Below the pieces are notes generated by a model. That model was not told the DNA's origin. It searched no databases and saw only the letters and a list, made by a program, of their open reading frames with translations. Made by a program: the position numbers and the translations under genes. A DNA stretch of 15,261 bases from Pseudomonadota bacterium (GTDB taxonomy: Bacteria; Pseudomonadota; Gammaproteobacteria; Xanthomonadales; Xanthomonadaceae): contig JAEXLY010000082.1 of the NCBI GenBank assembly GCA_023444765.1, positions 1 through 15,261 on the forward strand, in the 5' to 3' direction. Below, piece by piece: positions 1 through 9,736 of this stretch (position 1 is the first letter of the stretch; each line of letters opens with the position of its first letter).

Positions 1-31
1 CACTGACACTCCGACCAGCCGCGCCCCAGGG

Positions 32-1267
32 ATGAGCCACTCGATCACGACCACCGAGCTGTTCCTGATCGCGATGGCGATCATCTTCGCCGTCCCCTAT
101 CTGGTCTGGCGGCTGCTGCGGACCGACTACTGGGCGCCGCTGGTCGTGGTGCAGATCGTGGCCGGCATCCTCCTCGGGCCGGGCGTGCTGGGCAAGGCGA
201 TGCCCGAGCTGCATGCCACCGTCTTCACCACCGATGTCATCAACACGCTCAACGGCGTGGCGCTGTGGGCGGTGATGCTGTTCGTGATGATTGCCGGCAT
301 CGAGCTGGACATCCGCAAGGCATGGCAGAACCGGCGCGAGACCGGCGTCACCGCCGGCCTGGCGCTCGGGGTGCCGCTGCTGCTGGGCGGCATCGTGGCG
401 CTGGGCCTGCTGCGCTTCGACGGCTGGCTCGGGACGCAGGGTCGGCCGTGGCAGTTCGTGGTGGGCGTGGGCATGGCCTGCGCCGTCACCGCGCTGCCGA
501 TCCTGATCCTTCTGATGGAGAAGATGCAGCTGCTGCGTTCGCACCTGGGCCAGCGGATCCTGCGCTACGCCAGCCTCGACGACATCGCGATCTGGGGCGT
601 GCTGGCGCTGGTGCTGATGGACTGGGAGCGGATCGGGCGGCAGACGGCCTTCCTCGCCGCCTTCGCGCTCGCCTGCTTCGCCTTCCGGCGGCTGATGCGC
701 GCCATCCCCGCCGGCGACCGCTGGTACGTGATGCTGATCTGGCTGGCCGTGTGCGCCTTCGGCGCCGACTGGGCGGGGCTGCACTACATGGTCGGCGCGT
801 TCCTGGCCGGCGTGGTCATCGACGCGGACTGGTTCGAGCAGGATCTCCTGGACCTGCTGCGCCACCACGTGCTGCTGGTGCTGATGCCGGTGTTCTTCCT
901 CAGCACCGGACTGCGCACATCGTGGGACGTGGGCGGCGTGCAGGTGTTCCTCGCGGCCGCGGTCCTGCTCGTCGCATCGGTCGCCGGACGCATCGGCGCG
1001 ATGCACCTGGCCGGGCGCCTGCTGGGCTGGAAACCCGGCGAGGCATCGATCATCGGCTGGCTGCTGCAGACCAAGGGCCTGATCATCATCATCTTCGCCA
1101 GTATCCTGGCGGACAAGGCGATCATCACCAGCGCGACCTTCACCGCACTGCTGCTGCTGGCGGTGGCGAGCACGATGCTCACCATCCCGATGGTGATGCC
1201 CAGGCTGCGCCAGCTGCAGGCTGCCGTCCCCGGCACCGCGGACGGCAGCTCCTCGCGCACGGTCTGA
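32..1267 (+). CDS. Cation:proton antiporter, CPA2 (Kef/NapA-like) family
   Basis: This 411-residue, almost wholly hydrophobic protein is predicted to exchange Na+ or K+ for H+ across the inner membrane, for pH and ion homeostasis. About 11-13 membrane segments can be traced from residue 9 to 390. Family signatures are GILLGPGVLG (45-54), an AGIELD stretch (88-93), the paired aspartates of SLDD (181-184) in the mid-protein helix where CPA2 proteins keep their ion-binding DD/ND pair, and FFLSTGL (288-294). There is no C-terminal RCK/TrkA_N domain, so it is shorter than KefB or KefC and closer to the NapA-like transport core alone. The start at 32 follows a CAGGG sequence. The frame is open to the left edge of the window, so an upstream start cannot be fully excluded. 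It converges on the cupin gene with a 25-bp gap. Ion specificity cannot be read from the sequence. Confidence 0.88.
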   Translation: MSHSITTTELFLIAMAIIFAVPYLVWRLLRTDYWAPLVVVQIVAGILLGPGVLGKAMPELHATVFTTDVINTLNGVALWAVMLFVMIAGIELDIRKAWQNRRETGVTAGLALGVPLLLGGIVALGLLRFDGWLGTQGRPWQFVVGVGMACAVTALPILILLMEKMQLLRSHLGQRILRYASLDDIAIWGVLALVLMDWERIGRQTAFLAAFALACFAFRRLMRAIPAGDRWYVMLIWLAVCAFGADWAGLHYMVGAFLAGVVIDADWFEQDLLDLLRHHVLLVLMPVFFLSTGLRTSWDVGGVQVFLAAAVLLVASVAGRIGAMHLAGRLLGWKPGEASIIGWLLQTKGLIIIIFASILADKAIITSATFTALLLLAVASTMLTIPMVMPRLRQLQAAVPGTADGSSSRTV

Positions 1268-1270
1268 ACC

Positions 1271-1289
1271 GCGGCGCCGTGCGCGCCGC
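1271..1289. terminator. GC hairpin between convergent genes
   Basis: A perfect 7-bp inverted repeat, GCGGCGC (1271-1277) and GCGCCGC (1283-1289), with a 5-nt loop. It lies exactly in the 25-bp gap between two convergent stop codons. Its placement suits a bidirectional terminator, but neither strand has a T-run, so any termination would be weak or factor-assisted. Confidence 0.35.
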
Positions 1290-1292
1290 CGC

Positions 1293-2306
1293 TCAGCGCT
1301 GCAGTCGCTGCAGCAGACGGCGCCGGAGGTTGGCAGCGCGCGCCTCGTCCAGCGGCGCAAGCACGCCGCGTGCCGCCTCCGGCACGTGACCGGCGACCGT
1401 CGCCTCCTCGAACTCGAACACGTGGTGTCGGAACACCTCCTGCCAGACCGCGCGCTCGTGCGCCGGCAGTTGCCGGATGCACAGGATGGCCGCCATCAAG
1501 GCGTCGAGCGGCGGGTCCATCCATCCGGGCGCGCGGCGCCACCAATAGTTGACCATGATGTTGAAGGGGTCCAGCGCCTCGACGTAGTGCCACCACATCC
1601 CCGGCATGAAGATCGCATCCCCCGCCCCGAGGTCGGCCACGCGTGCGTTCGCCCAGGCTTCGGCGAACGCGGGGAAGCGTCCAGGATCCGGCGCCAGCGG
1701 GTCGACCAGGCTGACCGGCTGCCCGGCCGGGGTGACGTCGAGCGGACCGATGTAGAGATTGCGCAGCTGCGAAGGCGGGAACAGCAGGAAGCGCCTGCGG
1801 CCCGCGGCAACGCAGGCGAGGTTGTCGGGCAGGTCCTGGTGGATGGGCACACGCGAGCGGTTCCCGATCCAGATGCTGGCCAGTGCCTCGCGCCCGCCCA
1901 GGTCCAGGCCGTTGGCGGCGCCGAGCCCTGGCAGATGCGTTTCGAGCGTGGTCGCACCGATGTAGATGAGCGGCGGTCCGGCCTCGTCGACGGCCCTGAC
2001 CAGCGCGTCGAGCGCCACGTCCAGCGCGACCTGCTCCCGGCGGAAGTTGAAGCCCTGCATCGACGGACCGTAGAAGATGCGCCCGCCCGCTTCGGGTGGC
2101 GCCACGGTGGCGATCGCGGGCAACGCCGGGTTGGCGAAGCGCTTGAGGTAGGCGACCGCGTCGAGGGTGGAGCGCTGCGCTGCCTGCACCAGTGGCCAGT
2201 CGCCCACCAGTCCGCGGATCACCCAGGGTTCCTGCGACTGCAGGACTTCCGGCAGCGCCTCGGCCGGCGCCTCCGGAACCCGGGCCAGCGTGTCGATGGC
2301 CTGCAT
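1293..2306 (-). CDS. Cupin_8 (JmjC-like) Fe(II)/2-oxoglutarate oxygenase-type protein
   Basis: A 337-residue cytoplasmic protein of the cupin_8 fold (FIH/JMJD5-like). The metal-binding facial triad is visible: HQD at 156-158 (His156, Asp158) with DNLAC following, and the distal His240 in GMWWHYV (236-242). The substrate is unknown. Genes of this class commonly accompany TonB-dependent receptors of the TIGR01782 type in Xanthomonas, Caulobacter and relatives, together with SapC-like and tryptophan-halogenase-like genes. Here it is the only such partner and sits 94 bp downstream of the receptor on the same strand, so it is probably co-transcribed. I chose the ATG at 2306 because GGAG lies 8 nt before it. 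In-frame ATGs at 2339 and 2384 lack a ribosome binding site and would add low-complexity Ala/Gly residues. Catalytic competence is inferred from the intact triad. Confidence 0.85.
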   Translation of the reverse strand: MQAIDTLARVPEAPAEALPEVLQSQEPWVIRGLVGDWPLVQAAQRSTLDAVAYLKRFANPALPAIATVAPPEAGGRIFYGPSMQGFNFRREQVALDVALDALVRAVDEAGPPLIYIGATTLETHLPGLGAANGLDLGGREALASIWIGNRSRVPIHQDLPDNLACVAAGRRRFLLFPPSQLRNLYIGPLDVTPAGQPVSLVDPLAPDPGRFPAFAEAWANARVADLGAGDAIFMPGMWWHYVEALDPFNIMVNYWWRRAPGWMDPPLDALMAAILCIRQLPAHERAVWQEVFRHHVFEFEEATVAGHVPEAARGVLAPLDEARAANLRRRLLQRLQR

Positions 2307-2359
2307 GGCGGCTGCTCCGGCTGCGGCCTGCCCGGACATGCCGGGCCGGCGGACGGTTA

Positions 2360-2392
2360 CCGCCGCGGCGCCGTGGGCGGCCACCGCGGCGG
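2360..2392 (-). other. Intra-operon stem-loop between receptor and cupin genes
   Basis: A perfect 9-bp inverted repeat, CCGCCGCGG (2360-2368) and CCGCGGCGG (2384-2392), with a 15-nt loop. It starts 8 bp after the receptor stop codon. There is no T-run on the minus strand. It could protect the 3' end of the receptor mRNA or act as a partial terminator that lowers cupin expression relative to the receptor. Random GC-rich sequence makes such stems fairly common, so function is inferred from position only. Confidence 0.4.
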
Positions 2393-2400
2393 GCTTTGCG

Positions 2401-5400
2401 TCAGAACCGGTAGCGCAGCCCCAGCATGTAGCGCGGCCCGGTCTGCGTGGCGTAGAACACCTGCCGTTCGTTGCGGCCGTGTGAGCGCATGGTCTCGTCG
2501 GTCAGGTTGATCGCCTCGGCGTGCAGCGACAGGTTCTCGTTGACCTGGTAGCTGACGTTGACGTCCACCTGGCCGTAGGCCTCGACGTACACCGGGTTCG
2601 GACGCCAACTGTCGAAGGTGCTCGACAGGAACTCGTCCCGCCAGTTGTAGGCCGCGCGGACCTGCCACGGCCCCCGGTCGTAGAACGCCACCAGGTTGGC
2701 CGAATCGCTCAGTCCCACCAGCGCGAACTGTTCGCCCAGGTTGCGGTTGTCGTAGGTGAGGTCCGAATCGACGATCGTGTAGTTGGCCGACATGCCGAAG
2801 CCGGTGTCGCCGAACATGTGCTGGACGTTGAGTTCCCAGCCGTCGAGCTGCGAGGACTCCTTGTTCACCGGCACGGTGACGCGGAACACCGCCAGCGGAT
2901 CGCCCGGCATGCCCGCGATCGTTCCCTGCGGCTGCCCGTCGGGGCCGACGCCGGTCTGCACCACGCCCGGCGCGCCTGCGTAGTTCTCGAAGATGTAGTT
3001 GCGCACGCAGCCACGGAAGTCGATCGCGCCCTGCACGCAGCCGTTGGCGATGGCTTCGTTGAACCAGGCGCCCCCGACCGGCGTGCGCAGGTCGAATGGC
3101 GAGATCTCCACCACCGAGGTGCCGATGTAGTTGTCGATGTCCTTGCGGAAGTACCCCACCGACAGGTAGCTGCCCTCGCCGTAGTACCACTCGAACGAGA
3201 GGTCGAAGTTCTTCGACTCCAGCGGCTTCAGGCCCGGATCGCCCTGGGCGCCGGTGCCACCCTCGTACGCGGCGAACGAGTCGAGCGTCTGCCCGCCCTG
3301 GATATGGTTCCACTGCGGCCTGCCGATGCTGTGGCCGTAGCTGGCGCGCAGGACCATCTCGTCGGTGATCTCCAGGCCGAGGTCGACGCTCGGCAGCCAG
3401 TAGTCGTACTCGCCGCGCAACGTGGTGAAATCCGGTTCGCCGAACTGCACCGAGAACTCGTTGTTGCCGGTCCACAGCAGCCCGGTCGCGATCGGCACCA
3501 GAGCGCTGGAGATCACCTCGGTTTCCTCGTAGCGCACGCCCACGGCGACGTTGAGCGGCATGCCGACGTCGAAGCTGTTGCTCCACTGCACGAAGGCGCT
3601 GCGCGATTTCTCGGTGGTGCGCCGGTCGGTCGTGAAGTCGTCCGGCGGCAGGTAGGCCGCTTCGTCCCCGCCGCGCGCCGCGACCGCCGCCTCGCGCAGG
3701 CGCGCGAAGTCGAACAGGTAGAACGAGCCGAAGGCGTTGCCGCTGCCCGGGAACCGGTCGAAGTAGCGCGTGATGTCGTCGGCGATCCAGATGTCGTCGG
3801 CATAGTCGGCCGCGCCGCCGCCGAACCCGCCCCAGTCGTCGCGCTGGGTGAAGTTGTAGGCGGTGCGGTTCTGCACCTCGGTGTAGGCCACGCCGAAATC
3901 CAGGCGCGAATAGTTGGCGAAATCGAAGCTGCCGCGCAGCTGGGCCTGGTCGACCTCGGACTTCATGTAGCTGTTGCGGAACGAGGAACCGGTGACCATC
4001 ATCCGGTCGGCGCCGACTCCGCTCATGCCCGGCGGCAGCAGCACCGACAGCACCGGGAAGTCGCCGCTGAAGTCGACGTTGGTCACGCCGCGCACGAACG
4101 CCGCCGTTCCGATCACGTTGTTGGAGCCGAACGGGCCGTCGGCGCCGGACTCTGCGCTCGACCGGTGGTAGTCGAACTCCAGGCCGAGGGCGTCGTTGAC
4201 TTCCCAGGCCAGGTTGAATCCCAGCGACTTGTTCTCGTTCTTCGTCGCGTTGAGCGAGCCGGCCATGGCCAGGTCGCCCCAGCGCGGCTCGAACCCGGCA
4301 GGGCAGACGTTGTTGGGATCGCTCGCCGTCCACTGCTCGGTCGCCGGGTTGAAGCACCCGGCGTACTCGGTGTAGCTGGTCGGCCCGGCGACCGGGCCAT
4401 CGGTCCACGCCGTCTCCGACGCCGCCTGGTTGAACCAGGTCGACAGCTCGTGGCGCCGCGCCTGGATGCTGTTCTCGGCGTAGGTGTAGTCGAGGGTGGC
4501 GGTCAGCCGGTCGGTGGCCGCCCACTGCAGCGTGGCCTGGCCGTTGGTGCGCTGCCGGCTCACGCCGTTGACGGCGTAGATCAGGTTCTGCGGGATCGAG
4601 TAGACGTCGCCCTCGCCCGGCGGGTTGGTGGCGTTGCCGGCGTTGGCGACCGGCCCGGTGCCGCCGGGGAATGCATACCAGCCGCCGCCCACCGCCGCCT
4701 CGTTGTAGCCGAAGTCGCGGTCCTGGTAGCTGCCGCTGAGCGCGATGCCGAGGCGGCCATCGGCGAAGGTATCGCTGAAGATGCCCGACATCTCGCCGGT
4801 CCACTTGTCGCCACGCATCGGGCCCGGCAGGTTGTCCACCGAGCTGTCGTGCACCGCCTTCAGTCCGACGCTCGCCAGCGGGCCGCTCTCGAGCGGGCGC
4901 GCGGTCTTGATGTTGATCGTCGCGCCGATGCCGCCGGTGGGCGTCGCCGCGCGGCTGGTCTTGTACACCTCGACGCCGGAGATCGACTCCGAGGCGAGGT
5001 TGGCGAAGTCGAAGGCGCGCGAGTTCGAGGCATTGGTCGCCTCGATGCTCGAGGCCGGCATCTGGCGACCGTTGAGCAGCACGAGGTTGAAGTCCGGCCC
5101 GACGCCGCGAACGGTGACGCGCGAACCTTCGCCCATCGAGCGGTCGATCGACACACCGCTGATGCGCTGCAGCGATTCGGCCAGATTGGTGTCGGGGAAC
5201 TTGCCGATGTCCTCGGCGACGATGCCGTCGACGATGCCCTGCGCATCGCGCTTGAGGTTCATCGACGACTCCAGGCTCGCGCGGATGCCGGTGACGACGA
5301 CGGCCTCGAGTTCGGCCGGTTCCTCGTTCGCGACCAGGGGCGCCGCGGGCGCGGCGTCCTGGGCAACGGTCTGTGCCGCAAGCGGCGGGGCCAGCGCGAT

Positions 5401-5454
5401 GAGCAGCGCCGACGTCAACAGGCGCCGCTGGGGCGCTGCCTTGATGGTTTTCAT
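2401..5454 (-). CDS. TonB-dependent outer-membrane receptor (TIGR01782-like), probable oligosaccharide importer
   Basis: A 1017-residue outer-membrane beta-barrel transporter driven by TonB-ExbBD. Residues 1-27 form a signal peptide ending LAAQ. A short Ala/Glu-rich linker is followed by a TonB-box-like AVVVTGIRAS (51-60) and a plug domain over roughly 60-190, with the conserved DIGKFPDTNLAESLQRISGV stretch (82-101), VTVRGVGPDFNLVLLNGR (113-130) and a GIGATINIKT motif (175-184). The rest is alternating aromatic barrel strands, ending in the terminal-Phe signature LRYRF. The length and plug motifs fit the Xanthomonas/Caulobacter TIGR01782 group, often found in carbohydrate utilisation loci. 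The start at 5454 is set by a GGGAGAGGGAAGG purine tract just upstream and by the signal peptide; the frame upstream of it does not look like protein. The adjacent LacI regulator and GH3 glycosidase suggest a beta-glucan-derived ligand. The substrate is inferred, not seen. Confidence 0.93.
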   Translation of the reverse strand: MKTIKAAPQRRLLTSALLIALAPPLAAQTVAQDAAPAAPLVANEEPAELEAVVVTGIRASLESSMNLKRDAQGIVDGIVAEDIGKFPDTNLAESLQRISGVSIDRSMGEGSRVTVRGVGPDFNLVLLNGRQMPASSIEATNASNSRAFDFANLASESISGVEVYKTSRAATPTGGIGATINIKTARPLESGPLASVGLKAVHDSSVDNLPGPMRGDKWTGEMSGIFSDTFADGRLGIALSGSYQDRDFGYNEAAVGGGWYAFPGGTGPVANAGNATNPPGEGDVYSIPQNLIYAVNGVSRQRTNGQATLQWAATDRLTATLDYTYAENSIQARRHELSTWFNQAASETAWTDGPVAGPTSYTEYAGCFNPATEQWTASDPNNVCPAGFEPRWGDLAMAGSLNATKNENKSLGFNLAWEVNDALGLEFDYHRSSAESGADGPFGSNNVIGTAAFVRGVTNVDFSGDFPVLSVLLPPGMSGVGADRMMVTGSSFRNSYMKSEVDQAQLRGSFDFANYSRLDFGVAYTEVQNRTAYNFTQRDDWGGFGGGAADYADDIWIADDITRYFDRFPGSGNAFGSFYLFDFARLREAAVAARGGDEAAYLPPDDFTTDRRTTEKSRSAFVQWSNSFDVGMPLNVAVGVRYEETEVISSALVPIATGLLWTGNNEFSVQFGEPDFTTLRGEYDYWLPSVDLGLEITDEMVLRASYGHSIGRPQWNHIQGGQTLDSFAAYEGGTGAQGDPGLKPLESKNFDLSFEWYYGEGSYLSVGYFRKDIDNYIGTSVVEISPFDLRTPVGGAWFNEAIANGCVQGAIDFRGCVRNYIFENYAGAPGVVQTGVGPDGQPQGTIAGMPGDPLAVFRVTVPVNKESSQLDGWELNVQHMFGDTGFGMSANYTIVDSDLTYDNRNLGEQFALVGLSDSANLVAFYDRGPWQVRAAYNWRDEFLSSTFDSWRPNPVYVEAYGQVDVNVSYQVNENLSLHAEAINLTDETMRSHGRNERQVFYATQTGPRYMLGLRYRF

Positions 5455-5526
5455 GAACCTTCCCTCTCCCAAGGTCGTCACGAATCGGGTTGTGTGGCCT
5501 GTCCCGGCAGGGCCGGCGGCGGATGC

Positions 5527-5555
5527 ATTAGGAGGGGGGCTGACAGCGTTGTCAA
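5527..5555 (-). promoter_or_regulatory. Predicted sigma-70 promoter of the TonB-dependent receptor
   Basis: On the minus strand a perfect TTGACA -35 box (5555-5550) is followed, after 17 nt, by CCTAAT (5532-5527), which matches the last four positions of TATAAT. This would place the transcript start near 5520 and give a 5' leader of about 65 nt. The -35 box is embedded in the 14-bp operator dyad, a layout expected for simple repression by a LacI-family protein. Confidence 0.5.
5541..5554 (-). promoter_or_regulatory. LacI-family operator (copy 1, receptor promoter)
   Basis: The minus-strand sequence is TGACAACGCTGTCA, a 14-bp dyad with one mismatched pair and the central CG typical of LacI-family sites. 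An identical 14-mer in the same gene-relative orientation lies upstream of the GH3 gene at 6992-7005. This copy ends 86 nt before the receptor ATG and overlaps the predicted -35 box. The repressor is most likely the LacI-family protein encoded between the two sites. Confidence 0.7.
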
Positions 5556-5579
5556 CCCGAAAGAAGGCGGCTTTCCTGT

Positions 5580-5593
5580 TGTTAGCGCTACCT
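5580..5593 (-). promoter_or_regulatory. Second LacI-type dyad, xyl-box-like
   Basis: The minus strand reads AGGTAGCGCTAACA around a perfect TAGCGCTA core with a central CG. From memory, the Xanthomonas campestris xyl-box recognised by the LacI-family regulator XylR is TGGTAGCGCTAACA, which would be 13 of 14 matches. It lies about 25 bp upstream of the predicted -35 box, and I saw no second copy at the GH3 promoter. It is probably bound by a different LacI-family protein encoded elsewhere. The recalled consensus should be confirmed. Confidence 0.5.
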
Positions 5594-5798
5594 TCTGCGG
5601 GCATGCGTTCGACGGCCCGGACGGCGTGATGAGGGCCTCGCACATGCCGCAGATCGACACGCCACGCGAAAGCACCGTGGCTTTCGCAAGCGACGGGAAA
5701 CATGCGGTCGTGTCGTGCGAGCGGCAGTGGGAAGCGGGCCTTACCGGTCGGTGCAGGTCACTGCACCTTTCGCCGCACAGCCATGTGGCTGGGACGGA

Positions 5799-6809
5799 TC
5801 AGGCCCGCCGCGGCCCGGTCGATCGACGCAACTGCAGCGTGTACGGCACGGTCACCATGCTGCCCTGGCCGCGGTCGCGGATCGCCTTGAGCAGCTCCAT
5901 CCCGGCCAGCCGGCCCATGTCGCGCGTGGGCTGGCGCACCGTGGTGAGGGTGGGATAGATGTGGCGCGCGATCGGCGTGTCATCGAAACCGCAGACCGAG
6001 ATGTCGCGCGGCACCGACAGGCCGCGCTCGCAGATCGCGCCGATGGCGCCTGCGGCCATGTCGTCGTTGGCGGCGAAGATCGCGGTGGGCGGGTCCGGCA
6101 GGTCCAGCAGCCGGTTGGTGGCCGCGAACCCGGAGTCGTAGGAGAACTCGCCGTCGGCGATCAGGGCCTCGTCGAGCGGCAGGCCCGCGCGCTCCATCCC
6201 TTCGCGGTAGCCGGCCAGTCGCCAGCGGCTGGCGCCGTGCGCCGGATGCCCCTTGATATGCGCAATGCGGCGATGCCCCAGCGAGGCGAGGTGGCCGATC
6301 ATCTCCGCCACCGCGCTCGGCTCGTCCACCACCACGCCGATGCGCCGGTTGCGCTCGGTAGGCGAAATGCTCGCCCAGGGAATGTCGAGTTCGTCCAGCC
6401 GCGCCAGCAGTGCGGCATCGTCGGTGATCGGCGGCGTCAGCACCACGCCGTCCAGTCGCGACTGCAGCACCAGCGATTCGACCTTGGAGACGATGTCCTT
6501 GGCGTCGTAGACCAGCGGCGCCAGCATCAGGTTGTAGTGCTGCGACTGGCAGGCGTCGAGCACGCCCTGCTCGACCTCCATCAGATAGTTGCTCGACGGG
6601 TTGTCGTAGAGCATCGCGACCAGGTAGGACCTGCGCCCGGCCAGCACCCGCGCGGACGGATGCGGCCGGTACTGCAGACGCTCGACGACCTCGCGCACCC
6701 GCTCCCGCGTGCGTTCGGAGACGTTGGGCTCCTCGTTGAGCACGCGCGAGACGGTCTTCATCGACACGCCGGCTTCGGCGGCCACATCCTCGATCCTGAC
6801 ACGCACCAT
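5799..6809 (-). CDS. LacI-family transcriptional regulator of the adjacent glycoside locus
   Basis: A 336-residue repressor of the LacI/GalR family. The N-terminal helix-turn-helix spans about residues 5-25 (RIEDVAAEAGVSMKTVSRVLN), followed by NVSERTRERV and the hinge helix PSARVLAGRRS (51-61) that inserts into the central CG of the operator. From about residue 62 the periplasmic-binding-protein-like sensor domain begins (YLVAMLYDNPSSNYL) and runs to the C-terminus, including a FAANDDMAAGAI stretch and a CGFDDTPIA stretch typical of the family. It lies between the two genes that carry identical operator dyads, is divergent from the GH3 gene and is upstream of the receptor on the same strand. 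It therefore most likely represses both and is released by a beta-glucoside-type sugar. The ATG at 6809 fixes the canonical family N-terminus; the upstream Shine-Dalgarno is weak (GGGA about 17 nt before). The effector is inferred. Confidence 0.92.
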   Translation of the reverse strand: MVRVRIEDVAAEAGVSMKTVSRVLNEEPNVSERTRERVREVVERLQYRPHPSARVLAGRRSYLVAMLYDNPSSNYLMEVEQGVLDACQSQHYNLMLAPLVYDAKDIVSKVESLVLQSRLDGVVLTPPITDDAALLARLDELDIPWASISPTERNRRIGVVVDEPSAVAEMIGHLASLGHRRIAHIKGHPAHGASRWRLAGYREGMERAGLPLDEALIADGEFSYDSGFAATNRLLDLPDPPTAIFAANDDMAAGAIGAICERGLSVPRDISVCGFDDTPIARHIYPTLTTVRQPTRDMGRLAGMELLKAIRDRGQGSMVTVPYTLQLRRSTGPRRA

Positions 6810-6991
6810 CGGTCTGCAGTTTCCCGTCGCAAAGCCCGACGATTCTGCCAGACCGTCGCCCACCGGGTCCGGTTGGCCGGCTCCCTGCGCCGCGTCCCTG
6901 TCGCGAGTGTCCATTGCGTCCTGTCCCGTGCTGGCGCCGCTTGTGCTGTGCAGCAAGCATCGTGGGCGCGGAGCGGGTATGGTGCGCGATC

Positions 6992-7005
6992 TGACAACGC
7001 TGTCA
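6992..7005 (+). promoter_or_regulatory. LacI-family operator (copy 2, GH3 promoter)
   Basis: The plus strand reads TGACAACGCTGTCA, identical to the site in the receptor promoter. It ends 84 nt before the GH3 ATG, compared with 86 nt for the receptor. A possible -10 (TATGGT, 6978-6983) lies just upstream, which would put the operator over the transcript start, but I see no convincing -35. The site is also 183 bp upstream of the lacI ATG, so autoregulation is possible. Confidence 0.7.
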
Positions 7006-7089
7006 TGTCGCGGCGCAGCACTGCGTCCGCCGGAAGCGCCGCGAAACAGTCCGGTCCGCATCGATCCGCAGCCCCAGGGGACGTCCACC

Positions 7090-9684
<2,595 letters not shown>

Positions 9685-9696
9685 GGACTTCCTCCG

Positions 9697-9736
9697 CCGG
9701 GGCGTCCGACCCAGCGTCGGCCGCCCCGGTCTTTTT
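9697..9736 (+). terminator. Strong intrinsic terminator of the GH3 gene
   Basis: Starting 12 nt after the GH3 stop, CCGGGGCG (9697-9704) and CCGAC (9706-9710) pair with GTCGG (9716-9720) and CGCCCCGG (9722-9729). This gives 13 base pairs with a single T-C mismatch and a 5-nt loop, followed directly by TCTTTTT. It is a textbook Rho-independent terminator. Confidence 0.92.

Larger units (their letters stand above)
5455..5798. other. 344-bp intergenic region between lacI and receptor, rich in dyads
   Basis: No credible gene lies here. Besides the promoter and two operator-like sites described separately, it holds three inverted repeats: GCGAAAGC...GCTTTCGC (5666-5687, 8-bp stem, 6-nt loop), GGTGCAG...CTGCACC (5750-5767, 7-bp stem, 4-nt loop) and CAGCCA-TG-TGGCTG (5778-5791). 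The last two follow closely after the lacI stop and may slow or end lacI transcription, but none is followed by a T-run on the minus strand. Confidence 0.5.

Noticed and set aside
1..31. TGA at 4-6 as the possible end of an upstream gene.
   Set aside because: Only a few bases are available and no coding frame can be judged.
2521..5958. Very long plus-strand open frame (over 1,100 codons) antisense to the receptor.
   Set aside because: Its translation is Arg/Val/Ala/Gly-biased without motifs, and it runs across the receptor start, its promoter and the intergenic region. It is the expected by-product of GC-rich third positions on the other strand.
6944..6955. TGCTG-TG-CAGCA palindrome upstream of GH3 as a third operator.
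   Set aside because: It has a TG centre rather than CG, is short, and does not match either operator type in the window.
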